64,000 bases of DNA from Lingula anatina (GCF_001039355.2 NW_019773513.1:1716460-1780459), one strand, 5' to 3'; shown: positions 48,701 to 60,700, counted from the stretch's first letter. Made by a program: numbers and translations. Notes: generated by a model from the sequence alone, not told the origin.

Positions 48701-51700
48701 CATTAGCTTTGAAGTAAATTTGCTTTCATGTGGTCCTGGATTATAAATATTGCAAGCTTTTTTTATAACGTGACATTATATGCTGGTCCATAGAGAGAAT
48801 AAATAAAACATAATTAGTTTCATTGAAAATATGTATCTTGTGGTAGGTCATGTGTAGTTGGTTACTAGATTTAAAGATTTGAGAGCGCTCATTTTTCCTT
48901 TGGTCAGGGGATTGTGACGCCAGTAGATTAATTATACTAAAGATTGTATCATCTCTTTTTTGTAAGCTTAAATTACTTGTTATACATAACCGTGGCTTCT
49001 TTTTTATGTACAGATTAAAAGCTGTAAATCTTAATATAATTTAACAATAATTTGACAGAAAAAAAAAGGCAGATGGCAATTTTTGACAACTGCTATTATA
49101 TTTTTTTCTCTCTCCAGGAGTTTGTGGTTGGTCTATCAGTATTGTCTCGAGGCTCCTTGCAGGAGAAACTCCAGTGGGCTTTCTCTCTGTATGACATCAA
49201 TAACGATGGTGTGATTTCAAAAGATGAAATGACGAGTATTATAACAGCTATATATGATCTCATGGGAAGGTGTTCGGAGCCATTTGTTGATGAAAATACA
49301 ATACGAGATCATGTGGACAGAGTGTTTCAGGTAATTTTGAATTCTGCCAGGCTGTTATCTATATTTTTATTTCAATAGAAGCTTTTATTGATCTGCACAG
49401 TCACATATAAAAGATCGTGCTTGCCTTGTTCCAGGCCATATCAGTTACTGGCATATTTTGACTCTTTGACTCTTTTTTTTTTTAATTTCATCATGTTAAT
49501 AGAGGACCTGGTTATAACAAACAGGCTATGAATAGAAAAATGTTGGGCATATTGATCTTTGATTTAATCTCATAGTTAATACCTGCACAAGATCGTGTAA
49601 CTAAGTAATGCTCTAGCTTATGTTTCTTTAATGCAAAAAAGGGGGGTTATTGATTGCAAATTTAATTTTGTTCTCATAACTAGTAGCTAGATTGCAGACT
49701 TGCATGAAAGTTCCATTGTTCTACTCTTCATTGAAAATATGACACAGCCAAAAAACTTCTGCTTTGATGAATAATTGTTATGTTTTCAAGGTTTTTTTCT
49801 GTGGAGAAATGAAATCTATAAAAGTTTTGAAGGCTGTTTTTAATAATAGAATATTACTATTAGTAAAAAGTATTCTTATTTTTTAATTGTTTGATTAAGA
49901 TAAGAAAATACTTAAAAGATTCAGATGCCAAAGTGGACTTTTTGTGGTATATTCTATCAACATTTTGGCATAGTTTGCTAGGTTAACCTAATGACTCGGA
50001 CACATTGGAACACGAGTCAGTAAAATGTGTTGTTAAATTTCTTTCTATAATATGGTAATTGACACACAAAATCAGTTGCTTTTATACATAGCACTATTAG
50101 TTTATTTATTTATTTACCTTCATCAGATACACTATTACTGTCACATGCATTCATGGGTAAAAAATTATCCCCATTGTACATCCAAAATTATTCCTTTTGT
50201 GTTGTTTTTTTAATTAACCAGAAAATGGACCTGAACAAAGATGGTTTTATCTCTATGGATGAGTTCATGGAAGCTTGCAGAGGGGTAAGCATTATCATTT
50301 TTGTCATTATTAGTAAAACATAAAAAGCTGGTGTCATAACTTTGCATGATGGCTACATTTCCTTATAGTACCCTAGGGTATTGAGCAAGACAGACTGACA
50401 GCGAAAACGGGGCAAATGCATGTAAACTCTGTGGATTGGATTGAAGATAAAATAAATTTGGAGAAGATGTTGTGCAAATAGTTTTCCATCTCTCTGTTAT
50501 TCTTATATTGTATTGAGATTTAAAATAACTATGATATCCCATTTGTTGGACTCATCACTTATAGATCTGGTTATCTATGTCAGACAGTAGGTACCAGAGA
50601 GCGGTGCTGGAGGGGTGATATTGGTAATTGTTCCATCAGTACAGGTCCCCAGAGTACGCTGCATTAGTCTTCTGATAGTGCTTCAAGGCTTTATAATCTA
50701 TAATGTATCCCTTTTGGTCTGCTCTTGGATAAGGTCTAACAACTGTGTACAATGTTTGCCAATGGGAACCAAAGAGAACATTTTGGTATGGCTTTTATTG
50801 ATAGTATAACTTGACTAGTTATCTCTCTGTTATTTGTGCCAGTGAAAGTTTACAGAATCCTACAGAAATGTTTGACTGAATTTGTTTTAATGTCTCAGTG
50901 TTAAGCATACTAGTCATATGAGAGAATATTGATGGACAGAAATTTTGTAATTTTTTGAAAACGGGATGTGAACTGAGTTCAATCAAGCTTATTATTTAAG
51001 ACAGACCTTTTATTTAGAACATTATGGATCAAGCACAATTTGCATATGAAATATAGCACTTTTACATAAAAAAAGATTGATGACAGTAATGAACTTTTTA
51101 CAAAAAAACTCATAAAGAAACTCAACTGGCCTGTTATCAAAACTTAGCTCACTCTGGGGGAGTTTGAAGAAGCTAAGGAGATATCTGTAATCAGTCTAAT
51201 ATAAGCAAAGTCTACAGTTATGTGGTAATTTACTTCTCCTGTCACTTTTCAAGAATCAATTGAATTTGTATTGACTTTTGCTTTGCTCTGCAGGGAAGCA
51301 ATCTTTCAGTAATATAATTAGGAGGCAGTCAAAATCTAGTTATTGGTGACCTCTGATGGAGGGCATTTTTTTTTTTAATTCTACAGTGGTAGGTCTAGCC
51401 TGACCAAGTATTGTGTTAATTTAACATTTCATTTTGAATCAAGTATGTGTGTGTGTGTGTTGCAATAAAGGAAAAAAGTATATTGTGTTACATCATACAT
51501 ATGTGACAGGGGTATACACTTAAAGGCAGCAAGAGAATCCATTGGCTGCAATATGACCGTCACATGTTAAGAACTCAACAAAGCATTAAGTCTGAGCCAG
51601 GTACACACAAAGTTTGGTGGCAATTGTAAACGTGTTTTAGTTTCTGGTAAATAGAATGTATTTGGTGATCAGAGAAAGATTTCTGAGGGGGATAGCAGGT

Positions 51701-53981
51701 CTTTTATCAAAAAATAGTCTTTTATCAAAAAATATTTTCTTCTGGTCTTTAACAGGAATACTATTAACAGTCAAACTGATGTGCTTTGTATTTAAGGGTT
51801 TTTTTAACCAAAACATGATTTTTTTTAAAACGTGGAATAAATATAGAAAGGAATGTTTTACAAGTTATTGTTTTAAAATTGCCATATGGTACATCAGTTT
51901 TACTAATGTGCTCAGTCATGCACAGTCTTTTATATTCCTGTTTTGGTAGGTAAAAGTTGTTCAGACAATCACTTTCACCACACTCTGGAAAGACCACAGG
52001 AACACTGCTGTTTGCATTCTTTATTACTCAGGGAATAGGCTTGCATTCCTTTATTACTTAGTATACACGTCATTTTTGTTCAACAGGAAATTAAATTATA
52101 AGAGCATACCATCTTTTTCTTTTGAGTATCATTAAATTGTTCACTTACATAACTTATTTAATAAAGAATTCTATTTTATGAGAACCTAAAGTGCCTTCAG
52201 AGATGACTGTGACTAGAGTAGAAAAACCCAAATATGCAGCAGTTTTCTAAAAATACAGTTTCTCACACCTGCTCCAGAGATTGGCAAAGTCGTTAACATC
52301 CTGCTGCTTGTATGTAATGCTGAAATATTTGTCAGATAACAATATTTATGACCCTGCTTATGTAGTTTTTATGTCATAGATACATTTATATTTATGCATT
52401 TCCAGGGTGATGGAGGTTTCTTCGTTGCTATAATTGGTAACATATATGCGAGCTATCAGCGTGCACGAAATCCAAATGTATTCTTTGCTGTTCCTGTCAT
52501 GTAATATAATTAAGCTATATATAGCAATCTTCTAAAACCAGGCTTTGCATCCATGGGGTGTATTTGCTGAGAACTGTTTCCAAAACAAAAGCATCCTTTT
52601 GTTTTCCCAAAAGTTATGCAACGTCCAGATGAATTAAAGCTGTACTAGTTCAAACATGTATGGAACCACTGTGTAAAATGCTACATAATATAATGAGAAT
52701 ACATCTCTAAACATCTTTCTTTGTTAGATTTTGTTTTTATGTGACTGTTATTCTGTTATTTTCTGGTTCAGTTTGGCAATTTTTCACCATTTGACGAGTT
52801 TCTACTGCTGCACTGTTTGCCCATTTAATGCAGGCATTGGTGTCTGATTGACAGTCCACTTCAGTACAACATGTTCTTGTGTGTACCAATACATAATTCA
52901 GTTTATCTGATCAATGTAACGGTATAGAGCTAATGGTACCTCTCAAACAAGATTGGTGTATAAGAACTCGGTGGAAGGCATTTTTATGTTATTGGCTCAG
53001 AATGTTTTACCAGTATGACAGCTTTACAGGAAGGTTTCTAAATATAAGACTCTCGCAAGACGTGTATCGATTGTCTTGTGTAAAATATCTTGTTAGGAAC
53101 TTTATTGAATACAATCCTTATGTTATTATGTGTAATTTCCAAAGCAAAGGTTTGAAACACTGTATTTGGATATGTTATTTTTCATTTTGATATCATTTTC
53201 TTGTTTGCTCTCTGTTAATCTCCTGCATATGATTTAGAAATGAGTTCTTACTATATTGTTATATTTCATGTTGTCTCAAATTTTTTTTATTACATGTACT
53301 AGCAAGTGCAGTATTTTGTCTAGGTCTGCCCAACTACTGCATGCAATTATGAGCATATATGATTAACAGTTCTGAACATTCCAATGTAATTTGGTAAAAA
53401 TGTCTTGTTGTTACGGAGGCCTGAATCATGAATATTGCATTTTTTATTGACAAAATGCTATATACAGTAATTCCAAACTTCGATCAATTTAAACCTTCTT
53501 GTATACTTTAGTAAAGTGAATGTATATGACATTGTGCCAGTGGTGATTTTGCCAAAGTAAGGTGCCTTGAAACAATTCATTTTCTACAAATTCTTTCAAT
53601 TAGATTTGTATTTTGCCTTGCCTTTTGCGATTTTGCCTGCAATATTGGACAGCACATAGGCAGCAAAACTGACCATCTCAGAAAGGAAAAATGTTTATTG
53701 CGGCAGCATGTTTGTAAATTAGAAAAAGTCTGATTCACCATCCCAGCACACCACTTGCATCAGATGCATGCACATTCAAATGAGTTAATTTGTCTTGTGA
53801 ATGTTGTTTGCTTTCCGTTTACTTTTCTCTCCAAGTGAAGCATGCTGATTTTTGTGTTGTTGTTGTTTTTTTCCCCATATAGGACAAGGATGTGGTGGAT
53901 GACTTAGTTAAGAAGCTTACCTCGTCTTTAATTGCCATGCCAGCCAAGATCCCTGCTACTTTACCACATAAGTACATCTAA
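33581..53981 (+). CDS. KCNIP: Kv channel-interacting protein (KChIP/calsenilin-like) EF-hand calcium sensor, spliced core
   Basis: Join of 33581-33705 (or the identical 37111-37235), 43622-43691, 48643-48713, 49118-49330, 50222-50284 and 53883-53981. The spliced core is 212 residues, 5' incomplete because its first codon is split with an unassigned N-terminal exon. Seen: KChIP signature stretches [22 protein letters not shown] and EKLQWAF; a degenerate EF1 with a Cys-Pro-x-Gly loop (about residues 40-51); canonical EF loops at 78-89, 114-125 and 162-173. Family knowledge: KChIPs bind the N-termini of Kv4 channels and tune their surface expression and inactivation, and vertebrate KChIP3 (DREAM) also binds DNA. 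All splice phases agree and every internal exon has AG/GT borders. Odd points: the first conserved exon is tandemly duplicated, and the C-terminal tail is longer than and unlike the usual KChIP tail. The family assignment is firm; the N-terminus and isoform set are not. Confidence 0.93.
35021..35178. mobile_element. Short inverted-repeat element inside duplication unit 1
   Basis: Ends ACAGGGGTG (35021-35029) and CACCCCTGT (35170-35178) are perfect 9-bp inverted repeats around a ~140-bp A/T-rich interior with internal AACTTTT / AAAAGTT symmetry. The same element is at 38561-38724 in unit 2, so it predates the duplication. Confidence 0.5.
35558..35664 (+). mobile_element. Hairpin plus GTC/GCC repeat insertion (non-autonomous element, truncated by gap)
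   Basis: A perfect 14-bp-arm hairpin (35558-35571 and 35574-35587, two-base loop) is followed by AGCCATCATCTGC, ~55 bp of GTC/GCC triplets and GTGCACTTTTA, then an N. The same order is at 63263-63357. It is absent from duplication unit 2, so it is an insertion. The layout (short palindrome, microsatellite core, ~160-bp tandem repeats) resembles Helentron-derived or pearl-like non-autonomous elements of bivalves; this class assignment is inference. Confidence 0.6.
35665..35665. other. Single-N assembly ambiguity
   Basis: One N lies exactly where the repeat insertion ends in unit 1. In the related copy near 63.36 kb the same GTGCACTTTTA continues into three 161-bp tandem repeats, so the N may stand for collapsed or missing repeat sequence. 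Confidence 0.7.
37111..37235 (+). CDS. KCNIP: KChIP conserved exon, copy 2 (tandem duplicate)
   Basis: Identical over all 125 nt to the exon at 33581-33705, with intact acceptor (tttttcag) and donor (CAG|GTAAGA). The exon enters in phase 1 and exits in phase 0, so joining copy 1 to copy 2 shifts the frame: copy 2 then reads TMTWTTWRC and reaches TAA after about 40 codons. A functional mRNA can therefore hold only one copy. It may be a mutually exclusive exon, a silent duplicate, or a product of two haplotypes being merged in the assembly. Confidence 0.85.
38561..38724. mobile_element. Short inverted-repeat element inside duplication unit 2
   Basis: Counterpart of the element at 35021-35178. 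One end is changed to ACAGGGATG and a short indel is present near the right end. Confidence 0.5.
39107..43621 (+). other. Intron between duplicated exon and EF1 exon
   Basis: Single-copy intron. Notable items: a full CRE TGACGTCA at 40981-40988 and an 11-bp inverted repeat at 41652. No additional exon seen. Confidence 0.8.
41652..41704. repeat. 11-bp inverted repeat with 31-bp loop
   Basis: CTGGATCGGTC (41652-41662) and its exact inverse GACCGATCCAG (41694-41704), in the intron before the EF1 exon. It could be a small hairpin or a transposon remnant. Confidence 0.6.
43622..43691 (+). CDS. KCNIP: KChIP exon encoding the degenerate EF-hand 1
   Basis: A 70-nt exon after a pyrimidine-rich acceptor (ctctctctgcttccag) and before GTGAGT. 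It enters in phase 0 and exits in phase 1. It encodes [20 protein letters not shown] then PQG plus a split codon. The Cys-Pro-x-Gly replaces Ca-ligand positions of the first EF loop, as in all neuronal calcium sensor and KChIP proteins, so EF1 should not bind calcium. Confidence 0.95.
46370..46539. promoter_or_regulatory. Cluster of eight nuclear-receptor half-sites
   Basis: Eight exact TGACCT/AGGTCA hexamers occur in 170 bp, at 46370, 46396, 46452, 46463, 46470, 46499, 46510 and 46534. Two pairs form identical everted repeats with 5-bp spacers: TGACCT-CTTTG-AGGTCA and TGACCT-TTTTG-AGGTCA. The cluster lies in the intron between the EF1 and EF2 exons. It could be an intronic nuclear-receptor enhancer or a decayed minisatellite of a ~45-bp unit. 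Confidence 0.45.
47741..48029. other. Assembly gap (289 N)
   Basis: Run of N flanked by poly-T on both sides, in the intron between the EF1 and EF2 exons. The missing sequence is probably low-complexity, and the reading frame of the gene is not affected. Confidence 0.98.
48643..48713 (+). CDS. KCNIP: KChIP exon encoding EF-hand 2
   Basis: A 71-nt exon, acceptor ttgtttcag and donor GAA|GTAAAT, entering in phase 1 and exiting in phase 0. It encodes [12 protein letters not shown] followed by the EF2 loop [11 protein letters not shown], whose twelfth residue (Glu) comes from the next exon. Ligand positions 1, 3, 5, 7, 9 and 12 of the loop are all acceptable calcium ligands. The codon split with the previous exon gives Glu. 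The preceding intron contains the 289-N assembly gap. Confidence 0.94.
49118..49330 (+). CDS. KCNIP: KChIP exon encoding EF-hand 3 (213 nt)
   Basis: A 71-codon phase 0-0 exon, acceptor tctctctccag and donor CAG|GTAATT. It begins [12 protein letters not shown], continues [10 protein letters not shown], then the canonical EF3 loop [12 protein letters not shown], a linker with YDLMGRC, and ends HVDRVFQ. It aligns without gaps to the 71-residue stretch of vertebrate KChIPs. From memory, vertebrate KCNIP genes split this stretch into exons of 108 and 105 nt just after EF3; here it is one exon. Confidence 0.95.
50222..50284 (+). CDS. KCNIP: KChIP exon encoding EF-hand 4
   Basis: A 63-nt phase 0-0 exon, acceptor taattaaccag and donor AGAGGG|GTAAGC. 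It encodes 21 residues with a fully canonical EF4 loop [12 protein letters not shown] followed by FMEACRG. The exon and its borders match the family's EF4 exon; the family usually continues into a short tail encoded by the last exon. Confidence 0.92.
52406..52504 (+). CDS. Candidate alternative terminal exon of the KChIP gene
   Basis: After an acceptor-like ttatgcatttccag, a phase-0 frame runs 32 codons ([18 protein letters not shown], then [14 protein letters not shown]) to TAA at 52502-52504. Phase 0 is what the EF4 exon requires, and the block holds four CpG dinucleotides in ~100 bp, unlike the surrounding intron. It would give a hydrophobic tail in place of DKDVVDD. No homology is recognised, so it could be a chance frame; an ATTAAA lies ~130 bp downstream. 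Confidence 0.3.
   Translation, partial: GDGGFFVAIIGNIYASYQRARNPNVFFAVPVM
53883..53981 (+). CDS. KCNIP: KChIP terminal coding exon with unusual C-terminal tail
   Basis: Acceptor: a T-rich tract ending ttccccatatag. The phase-0 frame gives 32 residues: [15 protein letters not shown], then a Pro/Ala-containing tail ending LPHKYI and TAA at 53979-53981. The first dozen residues resemble the acidic and amphipathic helical tail that follows EF4 in KChIPs (usually about 15 residues ending FENVI), but the remaining ~18 residues are an extension I do not recognise. A different terminal exon could supply the canonical tail; none was found in the intron before it. Confidence 0.72.
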   Translation, partial: DKDVVDDLVKKLTSSLIAMPAKIPATLPHKYI

Positions 53982-56900
53982 ACCTACAGGGCAGATTTAA
54001 TATTCCTCTACCTGTACAGTTGAAACTTTCTTGAAGTTGAACGAATTAAGAATTTTTTTTACAAATATTCCATTATGTCTTCCAAGGTAGTATTTGAGAT
54101 ATTGAATAATTTAAAAGTTGTTCTTTTGTAAAATTTAAGGTACTGTTAAAGGTAATATTTTGATACTCTTTAAATGTCTTCCAAATAAGGAATGTTGATG
54201 GTGCCACATGTATGTTTGCAGTCCAATTTACTACATATTGTAATAAGACATCGAAAATAACGATAAGAGAGTGTATTTTGTAATGAACGGAATTAAGAGT
54301 GAACTTAAAAACCCAAACCTTTATACTTGGTAAAATATGCAAAGAACAGTTTGTACCTTAATTAAGGTATAGGCTAAATGTATTTGCTAAGGTTTTTCTT
54401 GCCAAACTAAATTCTTTTTTTAGATTTTATGGGCTGCTTTAAAGATGTACTGCAGCATGTTAAGCATAGCCATGTGGCTTTCAAATAAAGCACTTTTTCT
54501 GTTGTGGACCATGTGTAATTCAAGATTTTCAACCCAAGCATTGGGCTGGTCAGGGTAAATATTCATATCAGTCTTAAGATATTCCAACAGGCTTGTGTTT
54601 AAAAAAATTATTTGCAGAATCTTTGTGACCCATTCACAGAAAGTGTGCTTTTTATGTAAAACATCAGTATTGTAGTTCAAAAAAAGTTTCACACACAATA
54701 TATCTTTTTTTTATTTTTTTTTAAATTTTTTTTTATATTTTTGGGAGGGGGCCAATCTTTATGTCTAGCTATCCTGCTTTATTATTGATCATTGACTTAA
54801 TTAAGCTACTGCAGTCTTGAAGGGCAGAGGTTGGGGAAAAGAAATGATGTGATACGGTAAAAACTGGCATAATTATATGCATAGTTTGTTTGCACAATAA
54901 TCCTAATTTTTGTCTTCCTTAAAATTTGGAATTTAACGTTTAAGTAAATTACAGAAAGCATAAATTAGTTTTGTATTTGGTTGATAAGATATCAACTGGT
55001 TGAAGTGTTCTTTTTCTGTTTAAAATGGCCATAATTATTTCAAAATTAAGTTGGACAGTAGGAGGTTAGCTTGTTGCTAATTTTTACTGTAGCATATATA
55101 GTTGTGTGACTTATAACTGAATCTGTATGTGCATAGGTTGTGCCCACTTGATTGTGTGTGCATGCATCACTTAACATAGCATATTTGCCTTCAATAGTAC
55201 TAGTAACTAGGAACAGTAGACATTGGTGACAGCTGTATGCTTTGCATCTTTCTAACTGATGTGATGCTTATATACACGTACTTATTAGCAGTGGCTGACA
55301 GAAATTGATGCAGCTCATTATTTTTGGTACAGCTACGTGTAGTTCGTAGCTCCCTTGTGTGCTTTTGCAGGCTGCCAAGTCCGTGCACTCTTGATGCCAA
55401 ATTGTTAGTGCTTTTTCCACTACATATTGATTATTATGCTGTGCTGCACTGTGCTGTTGGTTCAGTCCATGCACACAGGAAGTTGGTAATGCTCATAGAT
55501 GTAATTGTTAACACTAATAGAACTTGTGGTTCCAGAAAGTGGATTTGTTTGAAATCATTTTTTTTTCACTTTTCTGTTTTTTCTCTTAATTTTAGTAGGA
55601 TAAGTACTAATGAAAAACAATTGAGTGAACACACTCATTTTTCCCCCATATCTAGTGTAGAATAGCAACTAGACTATATTTTAGTGTATTTGAATATATA
55701 CCAGAAAATCAAATTATTTGTTACTTGCCATGTAGTCATAATAACTGATAATATGATATAACTTTTACCAGTTAAAATGAAAGCCCCGGCATTTAGATAT
55801 GGGGCATGTAATCGGTCCGTTTTTATAAACATTGGAGAAGCATTGGATAATATTGGGAATACTTTTGTGAACTGACAAATGCCCAGGTACCTCCCTGTAG
55901 CCTAATGCATTTTCTGCATGGAAACATTATGGGACTCTATAATGGCCTGTACATGTAGCACAATTCCTGTGAGATCTCATACGGTTCTAAATCTCATTAT
56001 TTATTTAGTATTTTCATGCTTATTTGACTGTAAAAGTAGGAGGGAAGAGGTCAGGCTATTTTTTAGGCAAGTGGCACTAAGTTGGAATACACAAATTTAG
56101 ATAGAAATGATGAAAAGAAATATGATGTGAAAAAAAATGACATCTCTTTTATATCTTTACATTAATGGGAACTTTTAAATGTCTTTTTAATGTGTCAGTA
56201 ACCAAATATTATTTAGGGGAATAAGAAATGACTTGGAAAATTATTGGCTTCCCATAGGATTTCATAGGCAATTTGTATTTTGCACCAGGTTCCATTTCAT
56301 CCTTTCTTAATAAACTTTAAGTTATCAACAGTGCACGATAAAATGTAATTTAGTCATTTCTCAAATTAACGTAGGTAGGTGGTGGGCCAACCTAGACCTG
56401 GAAGAAAAGTCAATCTCCCTAATAAAAGTGGAATTGATAAGCTGGTAAAATGACTAAATTTTTTCTTGAATATTTTCTTTTCTGTCACATTAATTGTCTT
56501 TTTAACATTTCACAAAGAAACTTTATTGCAGTGCATGATTCATCAATAGAGAAGTCTAACAAGCAATCTGAGATCTTTTTTTTTTTTTTAATGTTTCTTA
56601 TTCAGGACAAGGGGTTTACATGTTAATATACTTGTGTAATTAATTGAAGGGTGAAATATTATATAACTAATACCAGTTATACCAGGACCATTTAAGCAAC
56701 CCATTTTTAACTAACATACTCCCATATGTATACTAACATGAATATCACAGTTTATTTTGTGGTATATTGGCACTAGTATTATAACCTGGGGAAAAGTATT
56801 TATGATTATGCTTGAATACAGGATTTTCATTTTTATCTTTTTTTCTCATTTGGTCTAAAGAAAGTATAAGCTATGTATTCAGGAATTTCAGTTTTTACAA

Positions 56901-57705
56901 CTTAAACCTATTTTATTATTCGTTAGACTGGGAAGGATTTAGACTAACTTCTGTGTTTTATTGGTATTTTTTTGCTTTTTATGCAAATTTTGCAAAGAAA
57001 TTGGTTAAATATGCTGTGATTCTTGGACAAGCACGTATATCATCTTGTTATCATTATAATTTGAATACAGAAAAGTCAACCTTGCTAAGAGGGAAAATAT
57101 AGCCGACAAACTACATTTAGCACATACTGGATATTTGATTTAAAAAATACAGTGTATGATAGACCTCGATATAGCAAAAGAATTGATTTTCCTGGAAATA
57201 TTAGCAATTTTGCCTTTACTTTTAAGGAATTCTGTGAACAGGTTTGGATTTGGTATACTAAGGTGAAGTGTTGAAATCACCAGGGAAGTTAAAAGTTTGC
57301 TTAATAAAGGTCTAACACTGAATTGGATATTACCATCTCTGTATGTTTTTTTTTTTTTTTTAAGTTCAGAACTTTTGTGACAAAAGTGGGGATCATGTTA
57401 TTCAGATCTTTGTTACTAGTAATCTGTAAGATGTACTAAGCTGAAGATGGTTTTATGTACATTGGAAGATGTCAGTCTGAGTGGTACTTGACTGTAATGC
57501 CGTGTTGTACTGAAACTGTTTCTTGTGGTACAGTAAATATTTCACAAATGTGTAATGTTTCATTTTGATATTTTTATATTTATGTGATAACTTTAAGGAT
57601 GAAATTACATTTTTAAACAAAGTAGCACAAACATAAGCACTATTTGTATATAAAGTTTACAAAGGTTACCTTATTTGCTGTTAATAAATTACTTGCACTT
57701 GATGT
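53982..57705 (+). other. Probable 3' UTR of the KChIP gene
   Basis: About 3.7 kb of AU-rich sequence without coding frames or recognisable transposon insertions follows the stop codon. Internal AATAAA signals at 54484-54489 and 56310-56315 could give shorter forms. The last well-formed signal is at 57682. Long 3' UTRs are common in neuronal genes; the extent here is inferred. Confidence 0.4.
57682..57705 (+). terminator. Candidate polyadenylation site
   Basis: AATAAA at 57682-57687 is followed within 25 bp by TGTGTTTTG, a GU-rich element of the kind that directs cleavage. It is the best-formed signal downstream of the KChIP stop codon. Confidence 0.4.
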
Positions 57706-60700
57706 GTTTTGATTTATTTTGATTCAACACAAGAATTTTACTAAACTTTTATTTTCACAGTAATGTGGGACTTTTTATGCAAGGCTAGTGATATTCATTT
57801 CTGATAATTACCCTTTCACTCTTATAAAGCAACAGACGTACACTTTCAAAAACTCTATGAGTTCATGATACAAGTCCATGAGAACAGGCAGGATGTGATG
57901 TCCCTTTAATTAAGACCCCAGTCTATATCTAATGTTTTTATATCTAATATTGTGAATCTCTATAGGGAAGACAAGTTGACAGTTTGTAGACAGTGACATA
58001 AAACCTCACCTTGCTTTGACCTGTAGCTTCATGCCAATTTTCATTTTTGAAATATTGTTTGCACAATATCTTGTAGCTAATGTCTTCTTACTAACCGATA
58101 ATTAGTTCAATTTTAACAAATGGATTGTACAATAGCTTTTATTGTTAGGTCAACAATGAAAAAGCACTTTTGAAACTGACTTTTTGAATATTTTTGAAGC
58201 TTTTAATGTTGTTGCTACAACTTAAGTCAGGCATTTTTCAATTTCATTTTGCAAAAGCCGATTCTAAAGAAATGATGTTTTCAATTTAAGAAAAAAAAAA
58301 ACCCACTGTAACCATTATGATTCCATACTAATACATTATTTATCTTCTTATCTTTTAGGATGCGAGTATATCGAAGTCTTTAGGGGTGTTTGACACTGTT
58401 CTTTGACCAAGACTTAACATTTCCAACCCTTTTGAACTGACCATGTCACTGTCAGCACTGCAGTGAGGCACTACTAACACACATACTGTCAATGCAGTCA
58501 CAATGATGGCAATGTTATCAATTAATAATAATAACAACTGTCATCATTATCACCAAAGTGTAACCCCCTGTCTCATAACATAATACCCAGACCTGGGTTC
58601 ACCTGTGCTCATTTGCTGCTTCCCTGGACACTGGCAGCTTAAGGAAGAATGTACAGTATATCCTATTGACTTGTGCAGCAAATGTGACATTCAACTTCTG
58701 ATGGCCTGGTATCTACTAATACCCTGGCCACCCTGAAGAGCTGTCATCAGAAAGTGAATAGTTGGAGTCCAGGAGGCCACTAGGAAAACATTAGATTACC
58801 AGGGTGCAGCTCCAGGAGACTGAAACCCATTTCATTTGATTGATCAAAGAGGAAGGGATGCTATCGCAGTTCACCAGCATTTAGAATGTGTGGGATGAGC
58901 ACATTCAGGTGGTCATGTATTGATGAGGTATTCTTTGTTATCTGGTGATTGCAAAAAAGAAAAAAAAAAAAAAGCACGTACATGCCCTTGCTAAATGACA
59001 AATTACAGAAGATGGCGATTCTCAGGTGGAGATCAGTCAACTGACCTTATATAAATTTAGATGTTGATTGATTTAACCAGGTAATTTTCTTCTTGGAGAC
59101 ATACTGTAAAATTCCCACATCAAAAGAAAAAAGGAAAAAAATTGCTCCATCTTACAAGAAACCATGTAAATAAAACCAGTATGTCATCGTTAGCACAGGT
59201 GATTAATTATGATAGTGTAATTTATATAATTGATTTATATTTCCTTACTTATTTATGAAACCGAAATTAATAAGCTTTGTCATGCAATCCACAGGTTAAA
59301 TAGTAATGAAAGCATTTTTTTAAATGTAAGAAGTAGCTAATGCTACTGGTCATTGTGAGGAATGAATTGTTAAACAGATATTACTTAACCTGTCTGGCAA
59401 CTTTGCTCTTTGAGAAGATAAATTCAATATTTTGACCTGTTCTGGTGATCTCTGACACCACTTTCTCTTGTGTACAGACACTTACTGTGTAAGTGTGCTG
59501 AAATATTCACATTTGAATCAATGGAGCATTGTAATACGAAAGACCTTTACATCACTCTTGACATTTATTTGGTGTTTGTATCAGACATGGCAATAAAAGT
59601 ACATGTACAGATGCTGTAGGGGTTCAAAGTAGCCAAATGTGTAACAGCATTGTGTTCAAGTTGGTGCATTTGAAAAAGGTAGGTAGGTTGAGAGAATGAT
59701 TGCATCTTACCAATCTTCTCTACCACAGTGACTTCAAGCAGGAGTGCATTCTTCTGGTGGATGTGTTCCTACACTGTATATAGATAAAGAGTTTGGACAG
59801 TTAATACCAGATACTTAAGTCACCAACATAGTCTTGGATACTCATAAGTGCTGTTATCCTTTGCTCATACAGACATGTACTTAAACACTAGGATCCTAGT
59901 ATTTAACAGACGTATGCTTTAATCACCATTATAGTATTTATGCTAATGAGAGTTTGTTTTAAGAAATTTAAAACTTGACCTCTTTTTAATATTTAAACTT
60001 TTTTGTTCCTTTAGTATGGTTTGAAATATTACCAAGTATAAATTATATATATAGCATATTCCTAGAAATTAACAGTATTTAATTTTGTTTGTTTGAATAT
60101 CTCTGTTTTTAATAGAATGAGATCTACTTGGAAGTGAAGGCTCAAGGCATATTGAATCTCCTAGAAAAGAGATGGATGTAATCAATATAAAATTAATACT
60201 GAAACATCTCGGGCACCCACACAATACTCCTTTTCATGGTTTAAAATATTACCTTCCTCTACCTCAGACAAAGAATGGGGGTGAAGTACAACAAAGGCTC
60301 CATTGCCGCTCAAAGATAATTGTGTCTTGAACAAAAATTTATTGAGATCACTAAAAGAAAAAAGTACGCAAGTAGAACAATAAAGGTAATTATTGTGCTA
60401 CTTTTGAAATTCCTGTAACACTGGTTGCATGCTCTGCACGTAAAAGAGGAAATAATGGTGCAGTGAACTAGTGTGTTTCATTCTAATAAGCAGTAAGCCA
60501 CAGCTTCCAATTATGAAGGTGCTACACAGTGTATGGGTAAATAATGCAATATTAATGTGTACAAAGTCAAAGAAACTCATTATTAGTAGTATCACTGAAA
60601 TTGTGATGATTCTCATTAATTTTTAAAGAATGAAGTGTTCCAATATTTACATGAATATAATAAATGTGGTTTTCTTTCTGTTTTGTCGTCATCATGTAGG

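Noticed and set aside
51294-51317. Very short terminal exon option (GSNLSVI then stop) after a strong acceptor
   Set aside because: Only seven codons, so it cannot be distinguished from chance; mentioned only as part of the C-terminus question.
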